A stretch of 64,000 nt of DNA from a virus, in the IMG/VR virus record IMGVR_UViG_3300032315_001715, positions 186,001-250,000 of that record; one strand, given 5' to 3'. Within the stretch, counting starts at the first letter, position 1; each line of letters starts with the position of its first letter. The position numbers and the translations under genes were made by a program. The notes under the pieces were generated by a model. It was not told where the DNA came from. It made no database searches and was given only the letters and a program-made list of their open reading frames with translations. Positions 31,252 to 40,700 of the stretch are shown in pieces.

Positions 31252-31813
31252 TGTAATACCTCATCAGATTGTCCTTCCATGGAAGCATTCTAAGGTTTTC
31301 TATCGACGATGCTTCCTCTACGGTCATACCTCTAGCAAAGCATTCCTTGATTGAGATAATATGATCGAGTTGCCATCCACCTTCTACACCACAAAGGGTT
31401 CGCGGGTGTCGATTAGGATTGATCCTATCGATGTTTGCTTCATAAATCCGTTGACTCGCACCATGGACATTACGTAGGTATCTCTTCCAGGTCGACATGT
31501 TTAGATTTCGTTTTCTGGGCGCTTTTCTTGTCAACCAACTTTTTCGAGTCAAGGCCTGGCATCGATGAGAACAGAATCGTTTCTTAACCGATGGAACGGT
31601 GACAAATGAATTGTTACATCCTTCTGCAACACACGTCCTTGCTTCTCGTTTAATCCGTTTAGGTACCGCTTTGCCGGGTTTAGCACCTATTGACATCTTG
31701 ATTCCAAGTTTTTTGCGCCATCGCCATATTGTAATTGGATGAACTTCTAATTTTACGGCAACTTCTCTTGCCGTCATAGAAATATCCCACAAGCACGGAT
31801 CGGGTATCAACAT
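31235..31813 (-). CDS. HNH homing endonuclease between gp47 and gp46
   Basis: A 192-aa protein. Residues 12-40 are a helix-turn-helix (MTAREVAVKLEVHPITIWRW). C61, C66, C81 and C85 probably bind zinc. The HNH core is GWQLDHIISI (D150-H151), with N173 in ENLRMLP and N182. Free-standing HNH enzymes of this design spread in T4-like phages by cutting alleles that lack them. The start is 1 nt after the gp47 stop and its end overlaps gp46 by 17 nt, so it is inserted without breaking the operon. AAGG in the gp47 tail serves as its ribosome site. Confidence 0.88.
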   Translation of the reverse strand: MLIPDPCLWDISMTAREVAVKLEVHPITIWRWRKKLGIKMSIGAKPGKAVPKRIKREARTCVAEGCNNSFVTVPSVKKRFCSHRCQALTRKSWLTRKAPRKRNLNMSTWKRYLRNVHGASQRIYEANIDRINPNRHPRTLCGVEGGWQLDHIISIKECFARGMTVEEASSIENLRMLPWKDNLMRYYNGSHN

Positions 31814-31814
31814 A

Positions 31815-32834
31815 TCAAATACCTTGGTATATCTTGACCAGCTCGTTTTTATCCATTGTGTTGGATTCGATGCTTTGAAGATGGCTTATCACGATGGTAT
31901 CGACACTTTCAAAATTGATGTCGGCTTCGTCCAGCATGTCAGGATCGCTGTTCTTGGGGGTTATTATCTGCACCTCTCGAGCATTGAGCTCATTTTCCAG
32001 CAGTTCTTTGATAAAATTAACGTCCTCATACGAAGCGTTGATATCCATGGTGATCTTGGCAAAGGTTCGATCATCGATAAATTGGGACGGATCGGCCACG
32101 ACCTGGCTCATGGTTAGGGTTCTATATTTTGGTGTTTCAGGCCATGTGATAAAATCTGGGTCCTGTCCCGGTGTCCACACCATCATCCCGCGATCATCAT
32201 CCCAGGCATCGGCAAAATTGTGAGGGAATGCGTTTCCAATGTACCATATTTTGCCCTTGTTTTGTCTTTTGTGGAAATGTCCGGAAAATACCTGAGTTTG
32301 GTTAACAAAGTGTGCGGCATTGAGCAGTCCGTGATCTGGCATTTCTACCATTGCATTCATCTTGAATTTTGGTAGCTCAAAGTGACCAAACATATATGGG
32401 GATTTGAGATTTGGCACTTTTTTCCATTGATCAGCAACCAACCATGGCACAAATGCAACCCCGTCCATTTCGGTCATGGTAGAGATCGTGTGTATTTTTG
32501 GAAACTGTGTGATGTATGGCAGGCTGTGTATTTCGTACTTGTCTCGATAAAACAAATCGTGGTTACCGAGGATGAAGAACGTGTTGTCAAAATAGTCGTT
32601 AAGCAGCTTGAGGCCGCTAACCGAATAGTTCAATGTTGAAATGTTGATGGCGGATCTAACATGGTGAAAGTCCCCGCCGAAGATGCAGGTTCGAATACCC
32701 CGGTCCTCGCTTTGCTGGATCATCCATTTGATGAATCTCTCGCAACTGTCATTATGATCACGGCTGTTGTTTCGCATGCCATAGTGCAGATCGGTGAACA
32801 CCGCTACTTTTGAAAAGTCTGGATTGATTGCCAT
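31815..32834 (-). CDS. gp47: Recombination endonuclease subunit gp47 (Mre11/SbcD-like nuclease)
   Basis: A 339-aa metallophosphoesterase with all five metal-binding blocks: DLHYG (15-19), GGDFHH (53-58), GNHD (90-93), GHFE (150-153) and GHFH (185-188). It is the nuclease partner of gp46. Length equals T4 gp47 (339 aa). It is the first gene of the gp47-HNH-gp46 operon, which has a sigma70-like promoter upstream. Confidence 0.95.
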   Translation of the reverse strand: MAINPDFSKVAVFTDLHYGMRNNSRDHNDSCERFIKWMIQQSEDRGIRTCIFGGDFHHVRSAINISTLNYSVSGLKLLNDYFDNTFFILGNHDLFYRDKYEIHSLPYITQFPKIHTISTMTEMDGVAFVPWLVADQWKKVPNLKSPYMFGHFELPKFKMNAMVEMPDHGLLNAAHFVNQTQVFSGHFHKRQNKGKIWYIGNAFPHNFADAWDDDRGMMVWTPGQDPDFITWPETPKYRTLTMSQVVADPSQFIDDRTFAKITMDINASYEDVNFIKELLENELNAREVQIITPKNSDPDMLDEADINFESVDTIVISHLQSIESNTMDKNELVKIYQGI

Positions 32835-32856
32835 GATAGATCCCTAGCTAGAATCT

Positions 32857-32885
32857 ATTTTACCTCACCGTACGATCGGTAGCAA
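32857..32885 (-). promoter_or_regulatory. Sigma70-type promoter for gp47-HNH-gp46
   Basis: Minus strand TTGCTA (32880-32885), 17-nt spacer, TAAAAT (32857-32862), about 20 nt upstream of the gp47 ATG. It lies in the short gap after the gp55 gene. Confidence 0.55.
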
Positions 32886-32924
32886 TAAAGCCGTCGATAA
32901 TAACACGGCGCATGGCAGTCGTTT

Positions 32925-33749
32925 TCAAGCTTCCTTTGGTGGGATCTTTTGGGCTATCTCGTTATCAACCATTCTGGTATAGCTTGGCGATGCTCCGTGC
33001 ATGATCAAGATATCATCGCGGATGTTTTGATTTTTCTTTTCAATATTCAGTATGCGCATGAAGCTATTGGTAATGGTTTGCGTGTAGTAGGCAAATGGAT
33101 TTGGTGTATCTGATCGGCTTTCATCGAACTGTAATCCAACCTGGGATAGCTGCAACAGTGCCTGGCACTTCATTTCATCGATGTAGGTATAGCCGCGCCA
33201 GTTACCGCGATGCCCGTACCGATCAACCAGTTTCATGAACATCAATGCTAGATTATTGGTCATCTTTCCGTGGTCTCGACAGAAATGACCATTTTCTAGC
33301 CCGCCTTTCCAATGGCTTTTGAGTACACAGGTCAGTACGTCTTCTTTCATGATGTAGTGTTGGAATGGAGGAAAATTGCATCGCATGTGTCGCTCAGCTA
33401 CGGTCTTGGCTTTATCAACCTTGTCAGGATTGATCGGTATGTGCGTGTGTGTCATCAGCCTAATCACTATCGACTCAATTGGTACATCATCTAGGGTTAT
33501 GGTTATTTTAGGATCCTTGATCCCTTGGGAGATCTGTGCCTTTTTCTCGATCATCTGTAGTTCAGCAAGCTTTTTCTTTCTAGCTTCTTCTACCCTGGTC
33601 GGCGTTATCAGCTTGATGTCATTGACGATAAAATCGTATCGGGCATAAATGGGGTCTGGATAGGAACAATACGATGTTTTGCTACGGTGGATCTCTTCCA
33701 ACAGATCCTTGTTGGTTAGATATTTGATTTTTACTGGGGCTATGGCCAT
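32925..33749 (-). CDS. gp55: Late-transcription sigma factor (T4 gp55-like)
   Basis: A 274-aa protein. The C-terminal part has the gp55 hallmarks: GYTYIDEMKCQALLQLSQ, FDESRSDTPNPFAYYTQTITNSFMRIL and NIEKKNQNIRDDIL, equal to a reduced sigma region 2 that binds the core polymerase and the late -10 element. T4 gp55 is 185 aa; this one is longer by an N-terminal region of ~120 residues containing a Lys-rich helix (EEARKKKLAELQMIEKKAQ). Its presence matches the GATAAATA promoters across this window. It has its own near-consensus sigma70 promoter, as a gene needed before late transcription should. AGGAAA lies before the ATG. Confidence 0.85.
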   Translation of the reverse strand: MAIAPVKIKYLTNKDLLEEIHRSKTSYCSYPDPIYARYDFIVNDIKLITPTRVEEARKKKLAELQMIEKKAQISQGIKDPKITITLDDVPIESIVIRLMTHTHIPINPDKVDKAKTVAERHMRCNFPPFQHYIMKEDVLTCVLKSHWKGGLENGHFCRDHGKMTNNLALMFMKLVDRYGHRGNWRGYTYIDEMKCQALLQLSQVGLQFDESRSDTPNPFAYYTQTITNSFMRILNIEKKNQNIRDDILIMHGASPSYTRMVDNEIAQKIPPKEA

Positions 33750-33779
33750 GCTTGTTTCCTATCAAGTGAAAGTGTTGTT

Positions 33780-33808
33780 ATTGTAACTATTTTGAACTAT
33801 TGAGTCAA
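33780..33808 (-). promoter_or_regulatory. Near-consensus sigma70 promoter for gp55
   Basis: Minus strand TTGACT (33803-33808), exactly 17 nt, TACAAT (33780-33785). The leader to the ATG at 33749 is about 24 nt. It shares the intergenic gap with a divergent late promoter at 33846-33853, so the late sigma gene and a late gene face away from each other. Confidence 0.75.
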
Positions 33809-33845
33809 ACCAGACCATTTGGTTAACATGGTGGTTTATAGAGGT

Positions 33846-33853
33846 GATAAATA
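33846..33853 (+). promoter_or_regulatory. Late promoter GATAAATA for the baseplate operon
   Basis: GGTGATAAATATC, 34 nt upstream of ATG 33888. It drives the run of overlapping or closely spaced baseplate genes to 41415. Confidence 0.8.
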
Positions 33854-33887
33854 TCGTCAACAGACCTGGATTTTGGAATATAATACG

Positions 33888-34778
33888 ATGGTAGAAGGAA
33901 CAAACACGCCTCCGAACATACAAGAAGCCCTTTCTGCATACCAGCGGGCATCGGCGCAGGGCGGCGATGTGCAAGGAACCCTTCGAAACTTGCAGACAGC
34001 TATACAATCTCTTTATTTTTTGCAAGATCTAGGTGCTGCACCATCGGCTCCACAAAACTTACAAGATACTGCTGGCAGACGCGTTCGACTTAGGGCTAAA
34101 CCGGGGTCTACTGGTATAGTATATGGAACGGGGTTGATGAAACCACTGTTGGATACCAACGGAGTTGTATTTCCCTATCAACCAACTATCACATATCAAC
34201 AAGATGTGACCTACACGCCTATGGAGTTGGTACATACTAACCAGGATTTTCATAGCTATACTCGCACCCCGGCGCTAAAACTGTCGGTTGATGGGCAATT
34301 CACCGTTCAAAGCCAGGCAGAAGGTGCATACGCTATGGCATGCATTCATTTTCTCCGAACATCAACAAAGATGTGGTTTGGTGGAGCACAGGGATCTGAT
34401 GCCGAAAAATACCAAGGGACTCCCCCACCGGTTCTGTTGTTTGACGCCTACGGTCAATACATGTTCAACGCTCTACCGGTGATCATCACCCAGTTTTCAG
34501 TTACGTTGCCAAACGACGTCGATTACGTTCCGGTTAAAATCAACGCAGATCAAGGCGGAAGCCCCCAACCTGCTAGTCCAAATGAGCTATATTCGGTTCT
34601 TAATTCGATCAACAGTACCAATATAAGCTCACAAACAAATGATGGATATGCCTGGTTACCGGCCCTATTCAACATACAGGTGCAGCTGATCGTGCAAAAT
34701 ACCCCGAGGCGGCTGAGAGCATTCGATCTTTCACAATTCAGGGATGGATCGCTGCTGAGAGGAGGTACCTGGGTATGA
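33888..34778 (+). CDS. Baseplate/tail-tube-cap protein (T4 gp48/gp54-like)
   Basis: A 296-aa protein. The core, PFPYQP-type (VVFPYQPTITYQQDVTY), THTNQD-like (LVHTNQDFHSYTRTPALKLS) and IITQFSVTLPNDVDYVPV, is the pattern of tube-like proteins that cap the baseplate in T4-like phages, followed by a C-terminal IQVQLIVQNTPRRLRAFDLSQF. The longer reading from 33819 would include the late promoter, so the ATG at 33888 is right. It overlaps the gp53-like gene by 4 nt (ATGA). The choice between gp48 and gp54 cannot be made by eye. Confidence 0.65.
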   Translation: MVEGTNTPPNIQEALSAYQRASAQGGDVQGTLRNLQTAIQSLYFLQDLGAAPSAPQNLQDTAGRRVRLRAKPGSTGIVYGTGLMKPLLDTNGVVFPYQPTITYQQDVTYTPMELVHTNQDFHSYTRTPALKLSVDGQFTVQSQAEGAYAMACIHFLRTSTKMWFGGAQGSDAEKYQGTPPPVLLFDAYGQYMFNALPVIITQFSVTLPNDVDYVPVKINADQGGSPQPASPNELYSVLNSINSTNISSQTNDGYAWLPALFNIQVQLIVQNTPRRLRAFDLSQFRDGSLLRGGTWV

Positions 34779-35086
34779 CAACGGTAAATTATCAACCGGC
34801 TAGCCCGTATGCTGGCACTGATCAGGTAAACGTATATCTCGAATATTTGGATTTTTGGAACGGTCCATTTGTTTTACCGCAGACTGACGATCAATTATAT
34901 ACGGTACAAGCAAAATACGACAAACGTCCGGATCTGTTAGCATTTGATCAATATGGATCAACCGGTTGGTGGTGGATTTTTGCCGTTCGAAATCCAAACA
35001 CCATCAAGGACCCGATCTACGATTTGAAGGCAGGTATTACCATTTATCTACCTAATAAAGCAAACTTACCTAGATTGAGAGTTTAA
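34775..35086 (+). CDS. gp53: Baseplate wedge protein gp53-like
   Basis: A 103-aa protein with the core of the gp53 family: YTVQAKYDKRPDLLAFDQYGS, then WWWIFAVRNPNTIKDPIYDLKAG and ITIYLPN. The 'RPDL.s...YG...ww.i...N...dP..dl..G..i..P' pattern is a LysM-like fold shared by baseplate wedge proteins. T4 gp53 is 196 aa; short forms like this occur in marine T4-like phages. It is coupled to the preceding gene (ATGA) and ends 2 nt before the hub gene. Confidence 0.75.
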   Translation: MTTVNYQPASPYAGTDQVNVYLEYLDFWNGPFVLPQTDDQLYTVQAKYDKRPDLLAFDQYGSTGWWWIFAVRNPNTIKDPIYDLKAGITIYLPNKANLPRLRV

Positions 35087-35088
35087 CG

Positions 35089-37767
35089 ATGCCAACTGGC
35101 CCAAGATCATCAGCACCTCTAACGCCACCTGAACAGGTTCGGGCAGCAAGTGCGATCCCACCAGTATCACCAACTCAGGTTGATCGTGGATCGGTGACTG
35201 CGGCTGCCCAAGCGGCATTTTCCCCGATATTTCCTGGATCTGGTAACGCGATTACGTTTTCCGATGCACAGGGTGCATTGCAGAATCTAGTTTCCGGTGA
35301 TGCATATCAAGGTGCGGCACAGATAGGACAGATATCCCAAAATTTTAGATCTCAGGTCACGTCGACTCCAGGTCGACAAGTTGAAGCATATCCAAATGTG
35401 TTGCATCAATTTGCTAACTATACCTATCATGTCAGATGGAGCTTAACTGATGATTTAGTCGGATCAAGCATTGCTTCGGCTCTTGAGTTTCAATCTACCA
35501 AAAAGGTTGTCATAGCTGAAAGCGGTGTAACCGCCGGATTTAACATCACTGATTTTGAAATAGAAAACATCTGTGCTCCAACGCAGCGGGTGCAATCTAT
35601 GCTGCATACTAAATTTAAGATGACGCTGAAGGAACCGTACGGTCTCAGCCTGATTGATCGAATCTATTCCCTGTCTAGAAGAATGGGGGTTAGGAATCAT
35701 CTAACTAACTCGACCTTTATCGAGATATGGTTTACCGGATATGATGAGGCCGGAAATATCACTACGCCTGACATGAAAGTTGGATTGTATAAGCTTTTCA
35801 GGATTAACGTAACCAAGTTAGAGTCTGACACAACTAGCAGCGGTACCGAGTACAACATCGAGGGCATGTTAGACGGCATGTATGCAAATTCTGATCACGT
35901 TGCTATGTTACCTAGTGGTGTTAATATCGGAAACTTAAATCCGCCAACGATTGGTGAATTTTTCCGTCGATTACAACAGGTCATGAATGATCAGCAATTG
36001 AACCTGGAAAACGACAATGTGCGCCGAATTGAATATGAATTCGTTTTACCAAACGACATGGGCGACTGGCGATTTTCCACCGTACCGACCACTGATCAAC
36101 GAAACAGCAGCATTAGTTTGACCGATCCGGCAAATTTCGCCAATCCAACATTTAGCCTATCCAGAGGCATGGATATCAGTACCGTGTTATATTTCGTCAT
36201 CAGCATGACCGAACGCGGGCGACAGTTTGTAGCCGGTGAAGATCGTCAACCCGGGCAACCTAGCCAAGCACGTCCGGGACAAAGCCAAGCAAGCATACGA
36301 GCAAATGGTATGGCAAACATGTTTGCTATACATGCTAGATCTCAGATCGTTGGTTTTGATTATCTAACGGATGATTATGTTCGAAAGGTTACCTACACGG
36401 TTACCGAATATCCCACAACTAGGGCTATCGTTGATCAACAAAATGCTGTTGCCACACAGCAGCCGGCGCAGCAACAGGATCGACAAAACACACTGGTTAG
36501 ATCCAAGAGATATAACAAGGTCTACGACTACATCTTTACCGGGACAAATCTTGATGTAATCAAGCTTGATATCAAGCTTGAATGGTTTTGGCAAGCATCA
36601 GTTCCGACACAACTTGGCCAAAACGTTTACAGCAACTATACCATTGGGCCTCAGGTCGATCCGACCAGCATTGCATTTGCATCGGCTAATCAATATCGTC
36701 GAGCTAGGGCAGAGGTACAGACAGCTCGGCAAAATCTCAGTGCCCTGCAGAATGCTCGAAATGCCCAGCAAAATCAGCCACAGATTGAATCGGCACAGCA
36801 AACCCTTCAGGAAGCCGAGCGCTTATTATCTCAATATGGCAACGACGCTAGGAGATTCCAGGAACGCTGGGAAAATCGCAGCCCTGGAGAACAGATGTTG
36901 CAGGGCTTGCAGGTACAGGTTGGTAACGATGACATCAGAGGTGCAGCAGTACAAAATTTTGCCACCAGAGCTGCGTGGGATCTATCCACACGAAATCGTC
37001 AGAATCTCTATCTTGAGGACGCTAGGGTGGCAAATTTTTATTCAACACCTCTACCGGTGAGCCTGCGACCGGTATCAGCTCCGATCGGTCAGATCGCTAC
37101 CATGGCTGGTGCGGCTCAATCAGAGCAAGCTTCGGCACGGGCTAATCTAGAAAGCCTTCCTAGGAATCGAAGTTTGGTAGCAGCGGTATTGAACGACGTC
37201 ATGTCAACGCCTTATTTTGTTGAAGTTAACATTGAAATACGTGGTGATCCATACTGGATTGGGTTGGGGAACATTGAGGAAAATTCAGCTATCGCAACAG
37301 CAGCGCGGCAGTCTGAGCTACAATACTCACCACAAGCGGCATTTTTCTACGGAGGCGAAACTGGGTTCTTTTTGAATTTTAGGACCGGAGAAGCTCCGAA
37401 TGAGGAAACCGGTTACGTTGAATTTAATACCAGCAGCATTGCATTTAACGGTATCTACAGCGCGATAGAAATACGCAGCATTTTCAAAGATGGCAAGTTC
37501 ACACAGGCTATCAAGGCGATCAAGGATCCATTGTTGCAGTCTAGTTCCGTGCAAGGAAACCCTGCCGTTAATCCCGCGCCGGCGACCAGTATTGCTGCGC
37601 AACAAGCTGCCGGTGCAGCAGGCGCAGCTCCGGCAGCGACAGCTTCTCCAACACCAGCTGCTGCCCCTAGCGTTAGTGTGGTTCCGCCTGCGGTAAACAC
37701 CAACCCCTACAGCCAAGAAAATAATCCCCTTACATCACCGTCTGGGATGAATTTTGGCCTATTTTAA
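35089..37767 (+). CDS. Baseplate hub-type structural protein (gp27 position)
   Basis: An 892-aa protein between gp53-like and gp5 genes, where the hub partner of the spike would be expected. It has FANYTYHVRWSL near residue 110, FEIENICAPTQ, FNIEG-like repeats (YNIEGMLDGMYANSDHVAML), then a helical coiled-coil insert at ~535-590 (ARAEVQTARQNLSALQNAR). A closing beta domain has IEIRGDPYWIGLGN and FNGIYSAIEIRSIFKDGKFTQ, a pattern common to hub (gp27/VgrG-type) proteins. The last ~70 residues are Ala/Pro-rich linker. T4 gp27 is 391 aa, so homology is not certain; role inferred from order and the C-terminal motif. Confidence 0.55.
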   Translation: MPTGPRSSAPLTPPEQVRAASAIPPVSPTQVDRGSVTAAAQAAFSPIFPGSGNAITFSDAQGALQNLVSGDAYQGAAQIGQISQNFRSQVTSTPGRQVEAYPNVLHQFANYTYHVRWSLTDDLVGSSIASALEFQSTKKVVIAESGVTAGFNITDFEIENICAPTQRVQSMLHTKFKMTLKEPYGLSLIDRIYSLSRRMGVRNHLTNSTFIEIWFTGYDEAGNITTPDMKVGLYKLFRINVTKLESDTTSSGTEYNIEGMLDGMYANSDHVAMLPSGVNIGNLNPPTIGEFFRRLQQVMNDQQLNLENDNVRRIEYEFVLPNDMGDWRFSTVPTTDQRNSSISLTDPANFANPTFSLSRGMDISTVLYFVISMTERGRQFVAGEDRQPGQPSQARPGQSQASIRANGMANMFAIHARSQIVGFDYLTDDYVRKVTYTVTEYPTTRAIVDQQNAVATQQPAQQQDRQNTLVRSKRYNKVYDYIFTGTNLDVIKLDIKLEWFWQASVPTQLGQNVYSNYTIGPQVDPTSIAFASANQYRRARAEVQTARQNLSALQNARNAQQNQPQIESAQQTLQEAERLLSQYGNDARRFQERWENRSPGEQMLQGLQVQVGNDDIRGAAVQNFATRAAWDLSTRNRQNLYLEDARVANFYSTPLPVSLRPVSAPIGQIATMAGAAQSEQASARANLESLPRNRSLVAAVLNDVMSTPYFVEVNIEIRGDPYWIGLGNIEENSAIATAARQSELQYSPQAAFFYGGETGFFLNFRTGEAPNEETGYVEFNTSSIAFNGIYSAIEIRSIFKDGKFTQAIKAIKDPLLQSSSVQGNPAVNPAPATSIAAQQAAGAAGAAPAATASPTPAAAPSVSVVPPAVNTNPYSQENNPLTSPSGMNFGLF

Positions 37768-37779
37768 CCAAGGAATATC

Positions 37780-40700
37780 ATGGTAACCCTAACAAGACAC
37801 ATCAATGCTCCGCGCAGCTATGATCTTGAGCTTCCTGGCCGAGGAACCTTGCAGGACAAATTTTATGTTGGATTTATCAAGGTAGCTGATGATGTTCTAC
37901 GCATGGGCCGACTGAAGGTCTGGATACCAGAACTCAACGGTGACCCAAATGACGAAAATGGTTGGTTCATCGTTAGCTACTGTTCACCGTTTGCTGGTGC
38001 GACTAGCATTTATGACAATAAAAACGAAAACACCTTTGCAGGCACGCAAAAAAGCTACGGCATGTGGTTCATACCGCCAGATGTGAACAACGAGGTAGTT
38101 TGCGCATTCATCAATGGGGATCCGGCTAGAGGAATATGGCTAGGGTGTTTATACCAGCAAAACATGAACCACATGGTGCCTGGATTGCCCGGGCAAGACA
38201 GCACTGCTAGCACTCCAGTTGCCGAATACAACAAGAAAGTTGTTAACACCAATTTAAATAATCCGGTAAGACCGGAATATTCTCCATTGGCCGAGGGTCT
38301 CTTAAGGCAGGGATTAAACGTTGATACCATAAGAGGAGTCAGTGACAGTGGTGCCCGCAGGGCCGAACCGGCTAATTCGATTTACGGTATATTAACACCG
38401 GGCGGTAGCCAAATGGTGTTCGATGACAGTCCTACCAATAACTACATCAGATTTAGAACGCAAAGCGGCGCTCAAATCATGATTAACGACACGTCTGGAT
38501 TTATCTATCTAAACAGCGTTGATGGTAAGAACTGGATCAGCATGGATGCAACTGGCAAGGTTGACATCTATGCACAGGATGATATCACCTTGAGGAGCCA
38601 GGGCAGCATTAACATACGGGGCGACCTAGATGTTAACATTGAAGCTGGTCGTGACATTAACATGCGTGCTCGCGGAAAACCGACAACTGCGGGAGTATCG
38701 TCTACGGCTGGTGTCCCGCCACCGTCGCTGCCAGCAACTGGTAACATTGTTGTGGTCGGAGACAGCATTGCACAGGGAGTTGGCTCCAGAATAGAAGGCG
38801 CGGTAGTATCAGCCGTGGTAGGCGAATCGTCAACGGAGATTGCCGTACGGGTTAGGGAAAACACCAGCATTCAAAATTCCGTGAATGCCATACTCAGCGT
38901 TGGTAGCAATGACGGGCCACAGGGAAATCAATCAACATTAACGTCTAACCTCGATTCAATTCGAACTTCTCTAGCATCTAATAATTATATTTGGCTGCTA
39001 CCATACGACGATGTGTTGAAAGCAACGGTTAAAACATTTGCTGACAGCAAGGGGGATAAGACCCTTAATCTCAGCCGATACCCGTCGTCGGATAATCTGC
39101 ATCCCAGGGATTACGCGCTGGTGGCCAATGATGCGCGGGCCTTGTGCATACCGTCGCCGGATGCGGTAGTTAACGGTGTAACTGGTGCAAGCGCCGGAGG
39201 TGTTGGCCAAACGCCATATGGACCATATAATACGGGTACCTTTAGGTCGCTGGAGGATGCTGAAGCTAAAGCAGCCCAGTATAGATCTGCGGTTGAGTTT
39301 GGGCGGGCCAATCCAAGCCTTTATACCCCGGCAGAGATGCGGGCAATGTTGTATTTGGAATCAGCTGCTAATACAGAAGTGCAGAGATTGCGCGGTCAAA
39401 ACGCAACAACCCCTGCGACCATACAATCGCAACAAACTGGACCAACTGGCCCGGTTGCTCCTGGTGCGGCTGCTTCACCCACAAGTGCAACCGGAGCTAG
39501 TGAAAATCTCAACTACATCTCCATTGCATCGCAGTTTATCAAACAGGAAGAAGGTCGAGGCCAACCGTCGCTGCGAGCGTATCGCGATCCGCCTCGCCAG
39601 TCGATAAACTATGCAATTGCCTTCGGCCATAACATGGGCATGAACGAGCTGTCGTCTAGAAGCAGGCAACGGGCATATATCGATGCCGGTTTTGCCGGAC
39701 AGGTACCGATCGTTGGCACCTATGGAGAAAATACCACATGTAATGCTGAACAGGCAGAGGGCATATTCCAGGTTGATCTACGTAAGTACGAACAAACTGC
39801 ACAAAATGTTTTACGAGGTACCTACGATCAGCTCGGTCCGTATCAAAAAGCATCAATGATCAGCTTTTGTTACAACGCAGGAGGTGGTGGTCTAGGAAGA
39901 TTACGTGATGCAGGATTAAGCAATTTCGTCAATCAACGGGACATAGAAAGCGCCGCAGCACTGATTGAACAAACCATAACCAGGGCATCGGACGGAACCG
40001 ATCTAACAAGGCGACGCCGAAACGAAGCTAACTTGTTCCGCAACCGCCCTGAGTTGGCGGGCATAGGTGCTGGCGGCAGGGAGGTCGACGGATATACGCG
40101 CGGTGTTAACGATACCACCCGTGCATCAGCCCAGGACCAACCGCTGAGCTCACCTGACACTACCGTTGTTGGCGGGTACATTAAGATGCAAAGCCGAAAC
40201 AGCATGCACCTTTTGTCTGAGCAGCACATGTTCATAACTTCGGCCAAGGACATGCATCGGTTGGCAGGAAATAATCTGTTTGATTCAGCCGGACAGAACA
40301 TCAACAGGGCTGCTGGCGGCTTTGTTCACGAATCGGCAAGAGGCGCGTGGACTGTCGGTGCTGCCGGTCAGATCAACATCAACGGGCCTAGGATAGATCT
40401 CAATGGCGCTCCACCGCCACCTGCTACCGCTGCTGCGCTGGCAGAAGGACCTGCCAGCCGTCCGCAGTCTGACATAGTTCTCAATTCCCTTGGCAATGCG
40501 GTGGTGGTGCTAACCGATACGATACTACCCCACTTGCCACATCACGAGCCCTATGAAAATCACGGCGGACGTAACTTCCAGAATCTACGTGATTCCACGC
40601 AAATCAATAACAACACTGGTCTTCGAGATGGCGAAATAGCGCTAAACAGCAATGCACCTCTTGACATATATGGTAGCCCGCGCAGTGACATGCCGCCGGC

